DNA from: Thereva unica
Taxonomy: Eukaryota > Arthropoda > Insecta > Diptera > Therevidae
Assembly: GCA_949987705.1 (NCBI GenBank)
Contig: OX465281.1
Coordinates: forward strand, 164,001 to 228,000
Length of the DNA: 64,000 bases
Direction: 5' to 3'
The notes under the pieces were generated by a model. That model ran no database searches. It was not told where the DNA came from and worked only from the letters and a program-made list of their open reading frames with translations. How positions within the stretch are numbered: the stretch's first letter is position 1; every line of letters starts with the position of its first letter. Position numbers and translations under genes: made by a program. Below are positions 12,200 to 22,826 of this stretch, in pieces.

Positions 12200-14710
12200 G
12201 GTTAACAGCTGCTCCGATGTTGACCCTTTTGTCTTAAAATGAGCTTGATATTCTCTGAAAAGGCTCCGCTATAGGCCACAGGCTCGCTATAGGCCATAGG
12301 CGCACGCGCACATCAATTGTTAACGTTTTGTAAGTGGTGCTGCGGAGTGGGATGCCTCTGCAGTTTTATCTCCTGCTTGTATATTGGACATATGATCGCT
12401 GTTGGGCCCTAATTTTTACAATACAGACTCAATTAAATAAAAGGTGATGCCTTATTCCTTGAAGGATCTTTGTCACTGCGATCAATACCAAATACCACAA
12501 TTGACTTGTAATTTACAAAAAAAAAACAGAATGATCTATGTGAATGACTCCTCCATGACCACTTCATCTTACAACTTCAAGCCCAAGGCCAGTATTCCGT
12601 CGAGTCATCCTAGGTTCTCAACGTCGTTCACACCGTTTCCGAAGTAGCCCAATGCGGGCAACGAAACAATCAAATCTCGTCATAACGCGGCAAAAACGAC
12701 CAATCCGAGTCAGAAACAGTTTATTGTGGTGGTGAAAAAATTGACAAAAACTCCTAGATGAAACTCCAAAAAAATCGGCCATAAACGCGTGCCAAGCGGG
12801 AATCTAATCTACTTAAGATTCCATGAAAAAACTCAAAAGTGTGCCTGAAGGTGGGGCTGAAGACATGCAACATGCGGAATGGAGTTGTTCGCCGCCAGCT
12901 AAATAAAAGGTACAGAAGAAATGCGCGAGTCACTTAAGTCAGACGAGCTCGGTGCTCTCGGCCTCGGGTAATTTGCTAACGGGCTGCTTAACTCTTACCT
13001 TACACGAGACCCTACTGACTCTTGACTTCTTTTGTCTATTGTTAGGCCGACTTCTTATGACGCTCATTACCCGGCCGTCATTGCAGGTTCCGCGAAACAA
13101 ATCGACCACGGATCGTGGTTAATTTCACAACCGCGCGATCTTTGTTGTTGGCGTCTTTATCTCCCATGCCTTGGGCAGTGTAATGGCATTTTTATCGGGT
13201 TTAATGGTCCCGCACTGCTCGGACATCTGGCGGCCAAAATGTGCTCGCGTATGTACAGCAACGCAGAATTGCGAAACTTTTAGATCTTTTGTTAGCAGCT
13301 AGGAATGACACTATTCACTACGGTTGTTGGACTTTATTGGAACACCTGCGAAGGTAGTTCGGGTTTTGCCTGTCCGCAGAGAAGTGACTAATAGATTTTT
13401 GTGTCAGTTTTTTTCCTGGTTAACATTTAAAATTGAAAGCAAAAGTTCGAGCAAAAACTTGAGTTTAAATTGAGGCAAAAAATATTTAATATAAACAAAT
13501 TGAACAAAAAACTCCGCTCAATGCCATAAATCTCTTAATTAACGTCAGCGGAGCTCGCAGCCCGCGTGTCTCTTTAGACCCCAAACACGTAGCGCCTTAA
13601 TAATTTCTTGCTGCAAATTGTAAATTGTTGGCACCCCAGGTGAATTGGAATCAATCGGAGCCATTAGTGTCCATATCTAGCGGATACGGAGCTCATTTGA
13701 AGAGGCTGTCACGCAAATCTTCGCTTCCGAGGCATAAATAACAGTCAGCAGCGGCGCTGGACTTGCAGAGCCCCAGTCAACAAACAAAAAAGGGGACGCA
13801 AGCCAGGCGACGATATTATTCGTTACCTTGACGATAAAGCGGTATTGTTACCTTCTCAGGTACTCCGATTACAAACATTGAATGACACGAGTGACAATAT
13901 AAGAAACTGTAGAAATGCTGCTGCAGTCTACCCTGCCCCGCGCTTGGTGTTCTGGTGTAACGTTGCTACGGGAGAGGGCTCGGAATCGGTGACGACTAGT
14001 TATTTTATAGCAGTGAGAAAGTATTGCTGGTTGCCTGCCGTGATTGCATTTCACATGCGACCGGACAGTAATTACGCCTTGCCAGAAGTAGTGCAGAAAT
14101 GCATGTTATTCGGACAGTTGGTAGCGATTACGGCGTACGAGGAGGCCTCTTGGTTGATTGATGTCGACATGAAACGCTTCACCTTCTTACCATCTTTAGG
14201 ACCAAGAAAAGAAATCTTGAGACAGGACAGGTTCAGTGCGATATTGTGATTCTTGTGGAGTATTTGTTGGAAGCGTTTTTAAATATTTCGTTATGGTCCA
14301 GAACGTTTTTGCGGTTATATAAAGGGTCAATAGTTTCCTTAGGCTAAAGCTACACTGGATGAGTTCTGATAAAATCGAAATGGTCAGAATAGTTCAGAAC
14401 ATAGTCCTGAATATCAGTATGCCTCTGACTCCAAGCGAAGATCGAAACCAGAGGATTTTTACACAATACTTATGCTGCAGATTTTTGTCAACTGGGGGCC
14501 ATTTCGAGCACTACATTCCTCCTGCAGAATTTCGCACTGTTCTGTACGAATTATAATTGTCGAGCTACATGGAATTCTTTCTGCACGCCAAGAACACTTA
14601 TTGAAGCCATATTCAAGACTGACACTTGGAAAGTTTTAGAGCTCAGAGTTCATTGCATCAGGCAAAGGCACAGTAGGCTTTACTACTTACAATACAACAG
14701 TTGTATAGTA
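12200..14710. other. intergenic, no gene seen
   Basis: The longest open frame (13845-14249, 134 codons) has no recognisable domain, ATG context or codon bias, and there are no neighbouring exons. It is treated as chance. No RNA genes or repeats with defined ends were seen. Confidence 0.45.
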
Positions 14711-14715
14711 GGTTC

Positions 14716-15438
14716 GGGGTCGTCCATAAATTACGTGATGCGATTTTTGCGATTATTTGACCCCCTCCCCTCGTAATCTCACGTGGGTGGGGGGCAAGAT
14801 TTTATTTGAGATAACTGATAATTTGGACTCCCCCCTTGTCCCTCCTCTATTTCACTCGCTTTTGCCGCTTGTAATGGACACACAACTACCAAAATGTGAG
14901 CACTCACTCAACATTCGGCGTGTGCCTTCCTGTATATCCTGCCTTCTATATTCATATCTTAGGCCCCTTACACCCACAGGTCGACGGCAGGCCGTGGCCT
15001 GAGAGTTTTTGTCTTGAGGCCAAGTATCCCCGCTGACGAACCAGCCGCCAACTGTATGGGGCCTGCAGTCCAAGAAAACTGACAAAAATCTTTGTGTCAG
15101 TTCGGCCTGAAGATCTGAATTTACGGCAAGAATTCACGTCATATCCACTCGGAACGGAAAGAAAGTCGCAAAAACTATGCACACTCAACCTGCTATGATA
15201 AACTGTCGTCTTCGGCTGTAGATCTGTAGGGAATCATGACTTCACCTGCATGCCACGGCCTGTCAGGCGGATACCTGAAGCATCATTCTTTAGTCAGTCT
15301 GAGTAATCTGTGACCTTCGTCGGGCCGTGCCGGCAGACCTAGTCTTCGTGATATTTGCCGAGACTCCCTCTCCCTCACGTGGGTGAGATTCGGCTCGACC
15401 CCTCCCCCTAAAAGCCTCACATAATTAATGGACGCCCC
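14716..15438. mobile_element. MITE, GTCCATAAATTACGTGA termini
   Basis: The left end GGGGTCGTCCATAAATTACG (14716) is mirrored at the right end by the complement of GGGGCGTCCATTAATTATG (ending 15438). The inverted similarity continues inward through a G/C-rich block that contains CACGTGGGTGAG-like sequence on both arms. A second inverted pair (GGCAGGCCGTGGCCTG near 14989 and CCACGGCCTGTCAGG near 15253) suggests another small element nested inside. About 723 bp; no coding frame. Confidence 0.7.
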
Positions 15439-17200
15439 TTTGTTTTTAGAAGCTCTGTAGCTTAGGTTAAAGAAGCCCAACACCATCGCAGAGGACTGTA
15501 GTTCGTTCCATCTATATCTATCTAATTTTGTGTCTATAAAAACGGATAATTTAATTAAATCGACCTCATCTGGTACAGGTGTTGCCCTTGACAGCTGACA
15601 AACATGGAGAAAGAGTGCTGCTTTGAAAAACCGAATAAGCCACCATCACGTGAACTCCACTCAAAAATACATCTGACAGATATCAGTGTAATTCTGCATT
15701 TCTATTTGCCGAATTTTACGTCATACCCAGAAACAAAACTCGCCGCAACTAAGCACACCTTCCGTTTATCAATTTGCTCAGGTGAAAGACAAACGAATTA
15801 AGGAGAAATTCCCGCATGTTGCGATCTGAATTTTATTTGAGACGGAAAAGCTTTCGGCCCCAAAAATAGCTTCGAACTGGAATTAAAGGCGCCAGACAAT
15901 GCCCTGTTGATATAATCACTTCTCATTGGGTATGGCAACGCTCCAACACGAGATCTAACGTCGGAAAACAAAACAAAAGGAGTTTGTCATCTCCGGACAA
16001 TCCCCCGATTTGTTGACACTTTTTAATTTTTTTTTAATCTTTTGAAGAAAGAATCAAGTTTTTTATTGGTCGCGGCGAACACAACTGACGCGTTCGAAAG
16101 TTCCGGTAAATTATGCAAAATGACTGAATTGTACTCGTTTTCTGCAGACAGAGCACCGCTGGGGTCGGGGCATCAAGTTTTCCGGAAAATCACCTCGAAT
16201 TTCTCGAAATCTATTCTGATTCATTACGAATCGCGTGAATGCCGCTTCCCGTGATTTTCCCCTGGCCGCGCGAAATGCGACGTAAACGCACCTCAGCCGC
16301 CTCCGAGAGTGAGGCATTCAATTTCGAGCTTTTGTGGACTCTATGGACGCTTTCTGCCCCACTAGAGCTACGTCACGGCGTTTTGTGGTGGAATTTGATT
16401 CTGCAAGAAAGCGGAATTTTCTAATAGACCAATATTTCGAGTTTCCAAACAGCCACCAAAGAACTTGTTAATTTATTTACTTATTCTGAGTCACCTTAAC
16501 AACCCTAAGTTTTGCAAATAAGTTGCCCAAAGACAGAACAATGGAACTCGAGAACTGTTAAACCACGAGTTGTTGAAAGATCGCTTTTGAATAAAATTAT
16601 AATGTTCATGAATATCGTCAATAGTTTGATGTAGTAATGAAATACATCAGCGTGATACAATATTCCCCTGCCACCGACACCAATTCACAGATCCAAAATC
16701 CCTGACTGCATTATTCAACAAAAACACGCAAACAAGCAATATTAATAATTAATAAATTTCACAGTAACAAAAGCATTATTCGTGTGTTTATTTGAATCAG
16801 GTGCATTTTATTCAAACGGTGAAATATGAATACTTGTTGAACTGCAAAGTCAATTAAATTTCGGAATTAATCAATTTAACTCGAACGGCGGAGATCAAGT
16901 CGTATCCATTCGAAAATTATTCGCTTTTCCTCTTTGGATATGCCCAATTTACATCTGCAATCTTTGCTTACGAGATTTATTTTTATTTAAGTAGTTTATG
17001 ATTGATCTGTTTTCTGGTGTGAAATTAGTGTTTAAGATTTAATAATAGTTCACTGAAACCCTTCTTCGCTTTCATTAGCAACACCCATATCAAGTTAAGA
17101 AATTCCCTGATAATATTCCGCCTATGGTACTCAAAAAATGTACTTCACCTTTGATAAACCTCTGCGCAAACTTTTTGCCTTGTGATACTTCTCCGGAGTT
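15439..17200. other. intergenic, no gene seen
   Basis: No conserved frame or RNA gene was recognised. Short open frames at 15604, 16042 and 16239 have no family resemblance. Confidence 0.5.
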
Positions 17201-17204
17201 TACC

Positions 17205-17590
17205 CAAACTCCTGGAAACTAGCTCATGTTCAGCCCATTTCGAACCACATTGGCTTGGCTGGACATGGTGCAAAACCGTGCCATCAAACTCATTGGCTAT
17301 AGCACACTTTGCTCCTCCATCGACCCTTTAAGCCACCCAAGGAATGTAGCTGCGCTCAGCAAGTTCTACCGCTCAGTGACTGCTCCACTAAAATAAAGAA
17401 CTTCTTGCCTACAGGGCAACCTTTTGCCGCAACACAAGACTAGCCAACTCGGCTAACCCCACACACTACAGCCCTCCTCTGCGATTCTGGAAGTGTCTTC
17501 CGCGGTCGGTGCTTCCGAGCTCATATAACATCTCAGAGTTCAAACGCAAGGTTCATCGGCATCTACTCTTGCACCCTCCAGACCCCTAAC
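17205..17590 (+). mobile_element. jockey-like LINE, 3' end of RT ORF
   Basis: Plus-strand frames give the post-RT C-terminus of a jockey/CR1-type LINE: MVQNRAIKLIGYSTLCSSID, then SHPRNVAALSKFYRSVTAP, then LLAYRATFCRNTRLANSAN, ending EFKRKVHRHLLLHPP. A stop/frameshift after the SVTAP block shows decay. The same family left shorter pieces at 4068, near 21030 and near 35050. Confidence 0.75.
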
Positions 17591-18590
17591 CTATTCTTTC
17601 TATTCTAACCTTCAAATCAAGCTTACTACAAGCTTCATTGTATCACAAAAACAAATCTACTCGAGCACCACCCAGAGCCCTATCCTTGCATATTTATTTT
17701 GCTCTGTTTTTGGTGATCCATTTTGAATCGCCGGAAACAACAAAATTTGACGAATTTAATAAATGTTTTGGAAAGCAATCTGTCAAATTCCATACTATTT
17801 TACACAAACTGAAGCTGTCACTTTCTACAACTTGCACATTCATCTAGTGGTAAAATCGGCCCCCACCGTTCATAATCCGGTACGTGTAAACGTATGTTAC
17901 AGTATTAACCACGATCCGCTGGACCCAGTTTTTGCACTGTAGTCTGCTCACAATACCGTAAACTTACAAGTCAATACCATTAACACTAATTTGCTTAAAC
18001 GCACAAATGCGATTCTTCTGTTTCAACTGGTAAAGTTTCGTAACCCATCAATCGCTATCGCCCACAACGCATCCGTGCCGATTGGACACGCACGTTGCCC
18101 AAACGCTTGTGCGTGGCGTAACTCCAGGTGTTAGAAAAATCATATTCGATTCGTTTGGAAAACACAAAAGTGGCTTTAATTGGTTCTAGTACTGACCGGC
18201 AGGTCTCATGCTATTTATTGTTAGGTAAGAAACTATGCTTTACACAAAAATCTACTTAGGCGATATAGTTTCACTTAGCCGAACTGATGAACTTAATGGC
18301 TTTATAATTAGACTAGAAGAACTCTACATTATTTTATAGAGCTGTTTCGAAATAGTAGCGGATTTGCTTCTTTAGTACTAAACTAACATGCGAGGCTTCG
18401 CACGCGTTTCGACAAATTAACGAAGACGAAGTTTCATGATTTTCTACAGAAATTCGTACGCTTTCGAATTTAAACACAGTTATTCGAAGCTTTGATCTCC
18501 ATTTTTTTCTTCTTCTGTTCTCCAACAAATTACCACCCAACACCCATAACCACCCATGTGTGCTGTTTATATATTGTTAGCAGACGATTT
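17591..18590. other. intergenic, no gene seen
   Basis: No conserved frame, RNA gene or repeat end was recognised in this stretch upstream of the candidate promoter at 18594. Confidence 0.5.
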
Positions 18591-18593
18591 ATG

Positions 18594-18880
18594 CATAAAA
18601 AAGCCAAAAGCTAAGTCGTCAGTCTGGTTTTTGTGTTGTTGTTGCTGCATATAGGTTTCTCAAAGCATTGAAAGATGGCAGAGGTGCGACGCGACGATCG
18701 CGGGTGTACACTACCAGAAAGCTTTTCTTCGAATTCGACTTCTGGTTCTAGGGAAAACGATCGCTATGCGAATCGTCTGTCGGACAGTCGTTGCCTTGTC
18801 GTTGTCGTGATCGCTTGCGCGCGTCATTCACATAAGTCATCGAAGCATGCGCAGTTCAAGGTTTCAGTTTTCGTGATATT
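18594..18880 (+). promoter_or_regulatory. candidate core promoter and 5' leader
   Basis: A TATA-like CATAAAA (18594-18600) lies 27 bases before the A of an insect initiator-like TCAGTC (A at 18621). It is followed by about 200 bp that is unusually rich in CG dinucleotides (18670-18850) within AT-rich DNA. This layout fits a fly promoter and leader. An ATG at 18675 opens a 69-codon frame of unknown meaning. The DNA could serve an upstream non-coding exon of mrj, about 9.6 kb downstream, or an unseen transcript. There is no RNA evidence; motif matches of this length occur by chance. Confidence 0.25.
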
Positions 18881-20045
18881 TTGATTGATGCCGTTCAGTC
18901 AATAGAGAGTCGGTTTGCAAATATCTTAAGTAACGGTCACACTATTTTGGATTACGTGTTCGCCATTTTCTGTTTTTTTATTATTATTATTATTTATTTT
19001 TTGTTATTTGTGCACTTTTCTGTTGTTTAGTCAGTGCAAGAAAGATTTGTGCTTGTGTGAAATGGTTTTTTAGATCGAATAAAATAATATTGAGAAATAT
19101 AAAAATAATTCTGTGATAGTTTTTTTTATATAATACATACATAGAAAAAAGTGGGGAGTTTACACAATAAATAACGTGGTAAAATATTTTTCTCTTTTTT
19201 CGATGAATAATATTTTTACCTATAAATGAGTCATTACTAATCGCTGGGAAATCACAACTTGGTAAATGCAACCATCTTTTATAGAATAATTTTGGTGTCG
19301 GAATTGCTTCGAAATGTTTTTTAAAGAGGAAGCAAAAAACTAGTAAAAATTGTCGCTCGCATTGAAACGCGAACTCCAACAGACAGTTTAGACTGAAATT
19401 TAAGCTAAGTAAAAAAAATCGGTTTCAGCGTTTTAAAAGGCGTTTTTCGTCTTTTTACCTTGTCGTTTGCAATTGAAATGAAATTTTGTTGATAAAGTCG
19501 CGCTAACATTTCACTTATCAGTCACTTTATCTTGAATGAATGATATTTAAAGGAATTTGCGGGCGATTGTGTTGACGTCGAGATGTTGTCGTTTATACTA
19601 TTTTCCATTTGAAAATTGAGGTGAATTTGTTTTGTTTGTTTCTTGTCAGTTTTGTTTGTGTTACAATGTTTTTGCAATATAAATTCGTATTTCAAATAAG
19701 AAATTAGAAATGCGCCACTGATAGGGTGTTTGCGCTAGCTAGTTGAGACTTTAGACTTTTTTAAATTAACCCCAGCTAGAAAATACAAATATTTTGGGTT
19801 CGTTTAATGGTGGTGCGATTGACAGCTGACAACTGAGATATTTAATGAATTTAAAATTTCTTTTCGTTAAATTTCGCATGTAGTGGTCATAAAATGCATT
19901 CAAGGATTTAAGATCGATATAACTAATTTGCCTTCACGAAAAAAAACTGTCATCAAAGTTGCTTCCCTTCATATATAAGATAGTCTAGTGCAGTTGTATG
20001 TTTTAGGTATGTATTTATCTCCTCCTGCGGCTCTGTTTGTATCTC
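18881..20045. other. AT-rich intergenic or intronic stretch
   Basis: AT-rich DNA with a (TTA)n run near 18975-18995 and no conserved coding frame. If the upstream promoter belongs to mrj, this would be part of its first intron. A strong GT donor-like string TTTTAG|GTATGT occurs at 20006-20007, but nothing shows it is used. Confidence 0.4.
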
Positions 20046-20052
20046 TTTAATA

Positions 20053-20605
20053 GGGCACTTTCGAGAATTCACCATGGTAGCTACCGGTCGAACCAGCAGC
20101 TGATTTACCATGTTCGAACATTGATCACTTCCTATAAGTTACCACTCACCGTGTTCGAATATTCACCGGTAAAGTAACCGCAGTCTCACCACAGGACCCA
20201 TATTCGTGTGATGGTTGAAGTGGTAGTTTGAAAAATATTTACGTTTTTAACGTTACCATAGTTTTCAGATTTCGGATTTTTTTTAGAGTGGGTATTTTAT
20301 AAGATGTGTGAAATAAAAGGAGCAATTTAGTTCTTTTCTGCAAATACACAGACTTTGTAGTAAACTGCATTTTAAATATAAAAATGCATTCAATAAATTT
20401 GTAGATATATAAAAAAAATTAGTTTAAATTAGAATACAAACTCTTGTACATGCAAAAAAAAACACAAATGTCAAATATTCGTTCGAAAATTAACCACTTA
20501 AACACATCCATCAGTCGGTAAAAACTAACGACACCACCCCTGATCAGCCTACCAATATGGTGCCGTCACCAAAAAGCTACCAATGGTGAATTCTCGAAAG
20601 AGCCC
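20053..20605. mobile_element. MITE, GGGCNCTTTCGAGAATTCACC termini
   Basis: The left end GGGCACTTTCGAGAATTCAC and the complement of the right end GGGCTCTTTCGAGAATTCAC match at 19 of 20 positions. The similarity runs on through CAT.GGTAGCT. ATA flanks both ends (20050-20052 and 20606-20608), giving a 3-bp target duplication. About 553 bp and non-coding; the interior repeats the TACCGGT/ACCATG strings. Confidence 0.75.
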
Positions 20606-20608
20606 ATA

Positions 20609-21140
20609 TTGGCATTGTGATATATCATTTTCCCTGTCTTGATCCAACTGCCATGAATTGTTTAGCCGGATCGTTTTAAGCAAGAACTTCCAACTAATGC
20701 TCCTTATTGACCGCACGACTAGTTGGTAGAAGCTCACGAAGTACTCCGCTATTGAAATTGAAAAACTGAAACGTTTACTTTCGATCGAACGAAGTGTTTT
20801 TTTAGGTTTGAAACTGCAAAAAGCTTTTATTGGGTGGATGAATCCTTAATTTCGACGTCATATCTCATCACCAATTTCATCATCAATTACTAATTGAAGC
20901 TGGACCGACGTTGACTTCATTCATTCAACGTGTCTTAGCAATGTTCTTGCAGCTGTTGCATACAATTCTTGGGTTCGATCTCTCCTCGAAGACAATTCGT
21001 ATATTCATTTCAGCTTCGAAACTCATCCTGCTGTGGCTGTCAAACTATTGCTCCACTATCGACCCTTCAAACCACCGTAAGAGGAAAAGGGAAAGGAGAG
21101 TAGTGTTGACGCGAAGTGAAAACGACGAAAGACCTCAGCC
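20609..21140 (+). other. intergenic with short jockey-like remnant
   Basis: Near 21030-21080 frames resemble the C-terminal jockey-like segment seen at 17205 (CSTIDPSNHRKR and VKLLLHYRPFKPP). The remnant is too short and decayed to delimit. The rest of the stretch has no recognisable content. Confidence 0.3.
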
Positions 21141-21144
21141 TTAA

Positions 21145-21764
21145 GGGTCGGTTTACACGCAACGATTTGCTTGTGCAAACTGGTTTGCCCAAATCACAAG
21201 TGAATCACAAGTAAGCACAAGTGAATCGTTTCGTGTTCTTAACTTTTTGTCTTGCGCAATCCAAAAAGTTTGCCTTGTGCAAAGTGTTTATAGAAAATCG
21301 GCTTGGGTTGGATATTCAAGTCTCGGCTGCCACCTTCAGTATGCCCTTGGGTGAATGGTGACGTTCCCGACCTTATCATAATCAATATAATATAATAATA
21401 ACGGTGTCAAATAAGCAAAAGGGGCTATCTACTTTTTTTAAGCAGAATGAAATGGCCCAGTATATTTGGGAATGTACATACATATTCAGAAACACTTATT
21501 GATCAAGTCTTATATGGTCTGAGGGTATGCAAATGTTGTTATTCATTATTTATTTCACAACTGGCTAATGTTAATAAGCATTTAATGCACCATTAATTAA
21601 CAAATTAAAAATCTCGGAAAATATCTAACGAAATGGACTCAAAATATTTGCACCAATTGACTTGCGCTAGTCACCTTGCACAAATAAATCGATGCTTGTG
21701 AATCGCTTAATTTTCACTCAGTTTATTTGCACCAATTGACTAGCCAGCTTGCACAAGCAAATCG
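21145..21764. mobile_element. MITE remnant, right end truncated
   Basis: The left end GGGTCGGTTTACACGCAACG follows TAA (21142-21144) and continues as ATTTGCTTGTGCAAACTGG. The complement of 21739-21764 reads GATTTGCTTGTGCAAGCTGG, so the right arm matches the inner part of the terminal repeat but its outer 20 or so bases are missing. A further inverted-repeat element begins exactly there, suggesting the terminus was lost on insertion. Non-coding. Confidence 0.6.
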
Positions 21765-21995
21765 GTACCACGTACCACGGTATACAGATAACGAAGGTAA
21801 TGTAAAAGAGACTGGCAGCTTCGAATACCGTAAAAAACGGGCGCCTAGTGACGTCAGTCCTAATGCAGAAATAACAACAACAGCTTCGTTTTTATATGGA
21901 AAGCGTAGTCCAAGTGACGTCAGCACTAAAATACTGTCTTACGGTATACAGTCTTTTACATTAGCTTGTTTCTGTATACCGTGGCAGGTACTATG
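21765..21995. mobile_element. inverted-repeat element abutting MITE remnant
   Basis: CCACGGTATACAGATAAC (21776-21793) is mirrored by the complement of CCACGGTATACAGAAACA (right arm near 21968-21985). Both arms continue through AATGTAAAAGA.CTG. Between them a block of about 60 bp is duplicated head to tail (AGCTTCG...AGTGACGTCAG at about 21818 and 21891). The element is about 230 bp and non-coding. No target duplication could be fixed. Confidence 0.55.
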
Positions 21996-22464
21996 TGTCA
22001 AAGCAAAGCAACCATATTCAGTAAAACCAAATACACATATGGCTTTAGTTACACGACAGTTTATTTTTGCCTGTCCAAGGATAACATTAACTGAAAAAAT
22101 GGAATATTCAGTGCCCGAAGTGAGGCGGGATGGGGTGGGATGCCATCCCGGTACTCCTAAAATATTGTAAACTCATCCCGCCACTTCTTAGGAAGAAAAA
22201 TACATCCCGGAACATATTTTTTTAAATTCTGTTATTTTTTTAGAAAATTTTTAATACGAAAAAATTTAAAATGAAAACGTATAAATATAAAAAAAATTCA
22301 AATTAAATTTTCGTTGCTAAATAGGCCATGTATACTTCGTTTGTAACAATTTTCGCAGCTTTCCGTAAATTTCAAACTAGCCGATTTAGCTTTGAATATA
22401 CATATATTCATAACGCGTTAGTTTACTTCTAAGTTTTGCTTAAAAAATTCTTTAATTTAAAGAA

Positions 22465-22572
22465 ATGGATAAATTTTTGATAAAAAAGAAAAAAATATAT
22501 TGAAGAAGACCATGTAGATAAAAGGGTGCGGGAAGAAGAGCCTTGTAATGTACCTAGTACATCAAGCGTCGG
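22465..22572 (+). pseudogene. hAT transposase N-terminus remnant
   Basis: ATG at 22465 opens MDKFLIKKKK, then a stop. After a frameshift the next frame (from 22502) reads EEDHVDKRVREEEP and CNVPSTSSVG. An MDKFL-basic start, an acidic stretch and a Pro/Ser/Thr linker are what BED-finger/hAT transposases (ZBED/ZMYM-like) show before their zinc finger. No zinc finger, DDE core or dimerisation domain follows, because SINE-like DNA begins at 22573. The remnant is 5' of everything catalytic, so this element could only be moved by a transposase supplied elsewhere. Confidence 0.55.
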
Positions 22573-22690
22573 GGGCCCCAGTAGGGATTAGGGAGGCGTC
22601 CCGCTACCATCTCAGAGGTCCCGGGTTCGAGTCCTGGCCATTCTCACGGTCCTTCGCGGGTCAAATCCACATCGCTACTAGTTTTTATTT
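22573..22690 (+). mobile_element. tRNA-headed SINE fragment inside hAT element
   Basis: A perfect Pol III B box, GGTTCGAGTCC, is at 22624-22634. The surrounding CAGAGGTCCCG.GTTCGA.TCC and CACGGTCCTTCGC strings are shared, in order and spacing, with the full SINE at 26795-27240. The A-box region (near 22581) is degenerate. Only the head and a little of the body are present, followed by T-rich hAT sequence. The exact 3' limit is unclear. Confidence 0.6.
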
Positions 22691-22826
22691 TATTTTTGTA
22701 TCGTATTTTTTCCAAGTAAATGAATTCTTGTTTTTATATTTTATTTATATACTATTAAATTGCATATGCTTTTATTTTTAACCATCCCACCACTTTTAAC
22801 TTGCCACTTCGACCACTGGGAATATA

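Larger units (their letters stand above)
22109..22818. mobile_element. deleted hAT transposon with 8-bp TSD
   Basis: The element starts CAGTGCCCGAAGTGAGGC and its right end, read as complement, starts CAGTGGTCGAAGTGGCAAG. It is flanked by 8-bp repeats GGAATATT (22101-22108) and GGAATATA (22819-22826), which match at 7 of 8 bases. CAGTG ends plus an 8-bp duplication are the hallmarks of hAT transposons. At 710 bp it is far too short for an intact transposase. It keeps a transposase N-terminus remnant (22465-22572), cut off by a SINE head. Both ends contain GGTGGGATG-type sub-repeats. Confidence 0.85.

Noticed and set aside
13845..14249. 134-codon plus-strand open frame, the longest unassigned one in the left half
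   Set aside because: No recognisable domain, start context, neighbouring exon or codon bias; length is possible by chance in this local composition.
18990..19379. 129-codon minus-strand open frame rich in Phe, Ile, Lys and Asn
   Set aside because: Composition simply reflects AT-rich DNA; no conserved motif and no splice partners.
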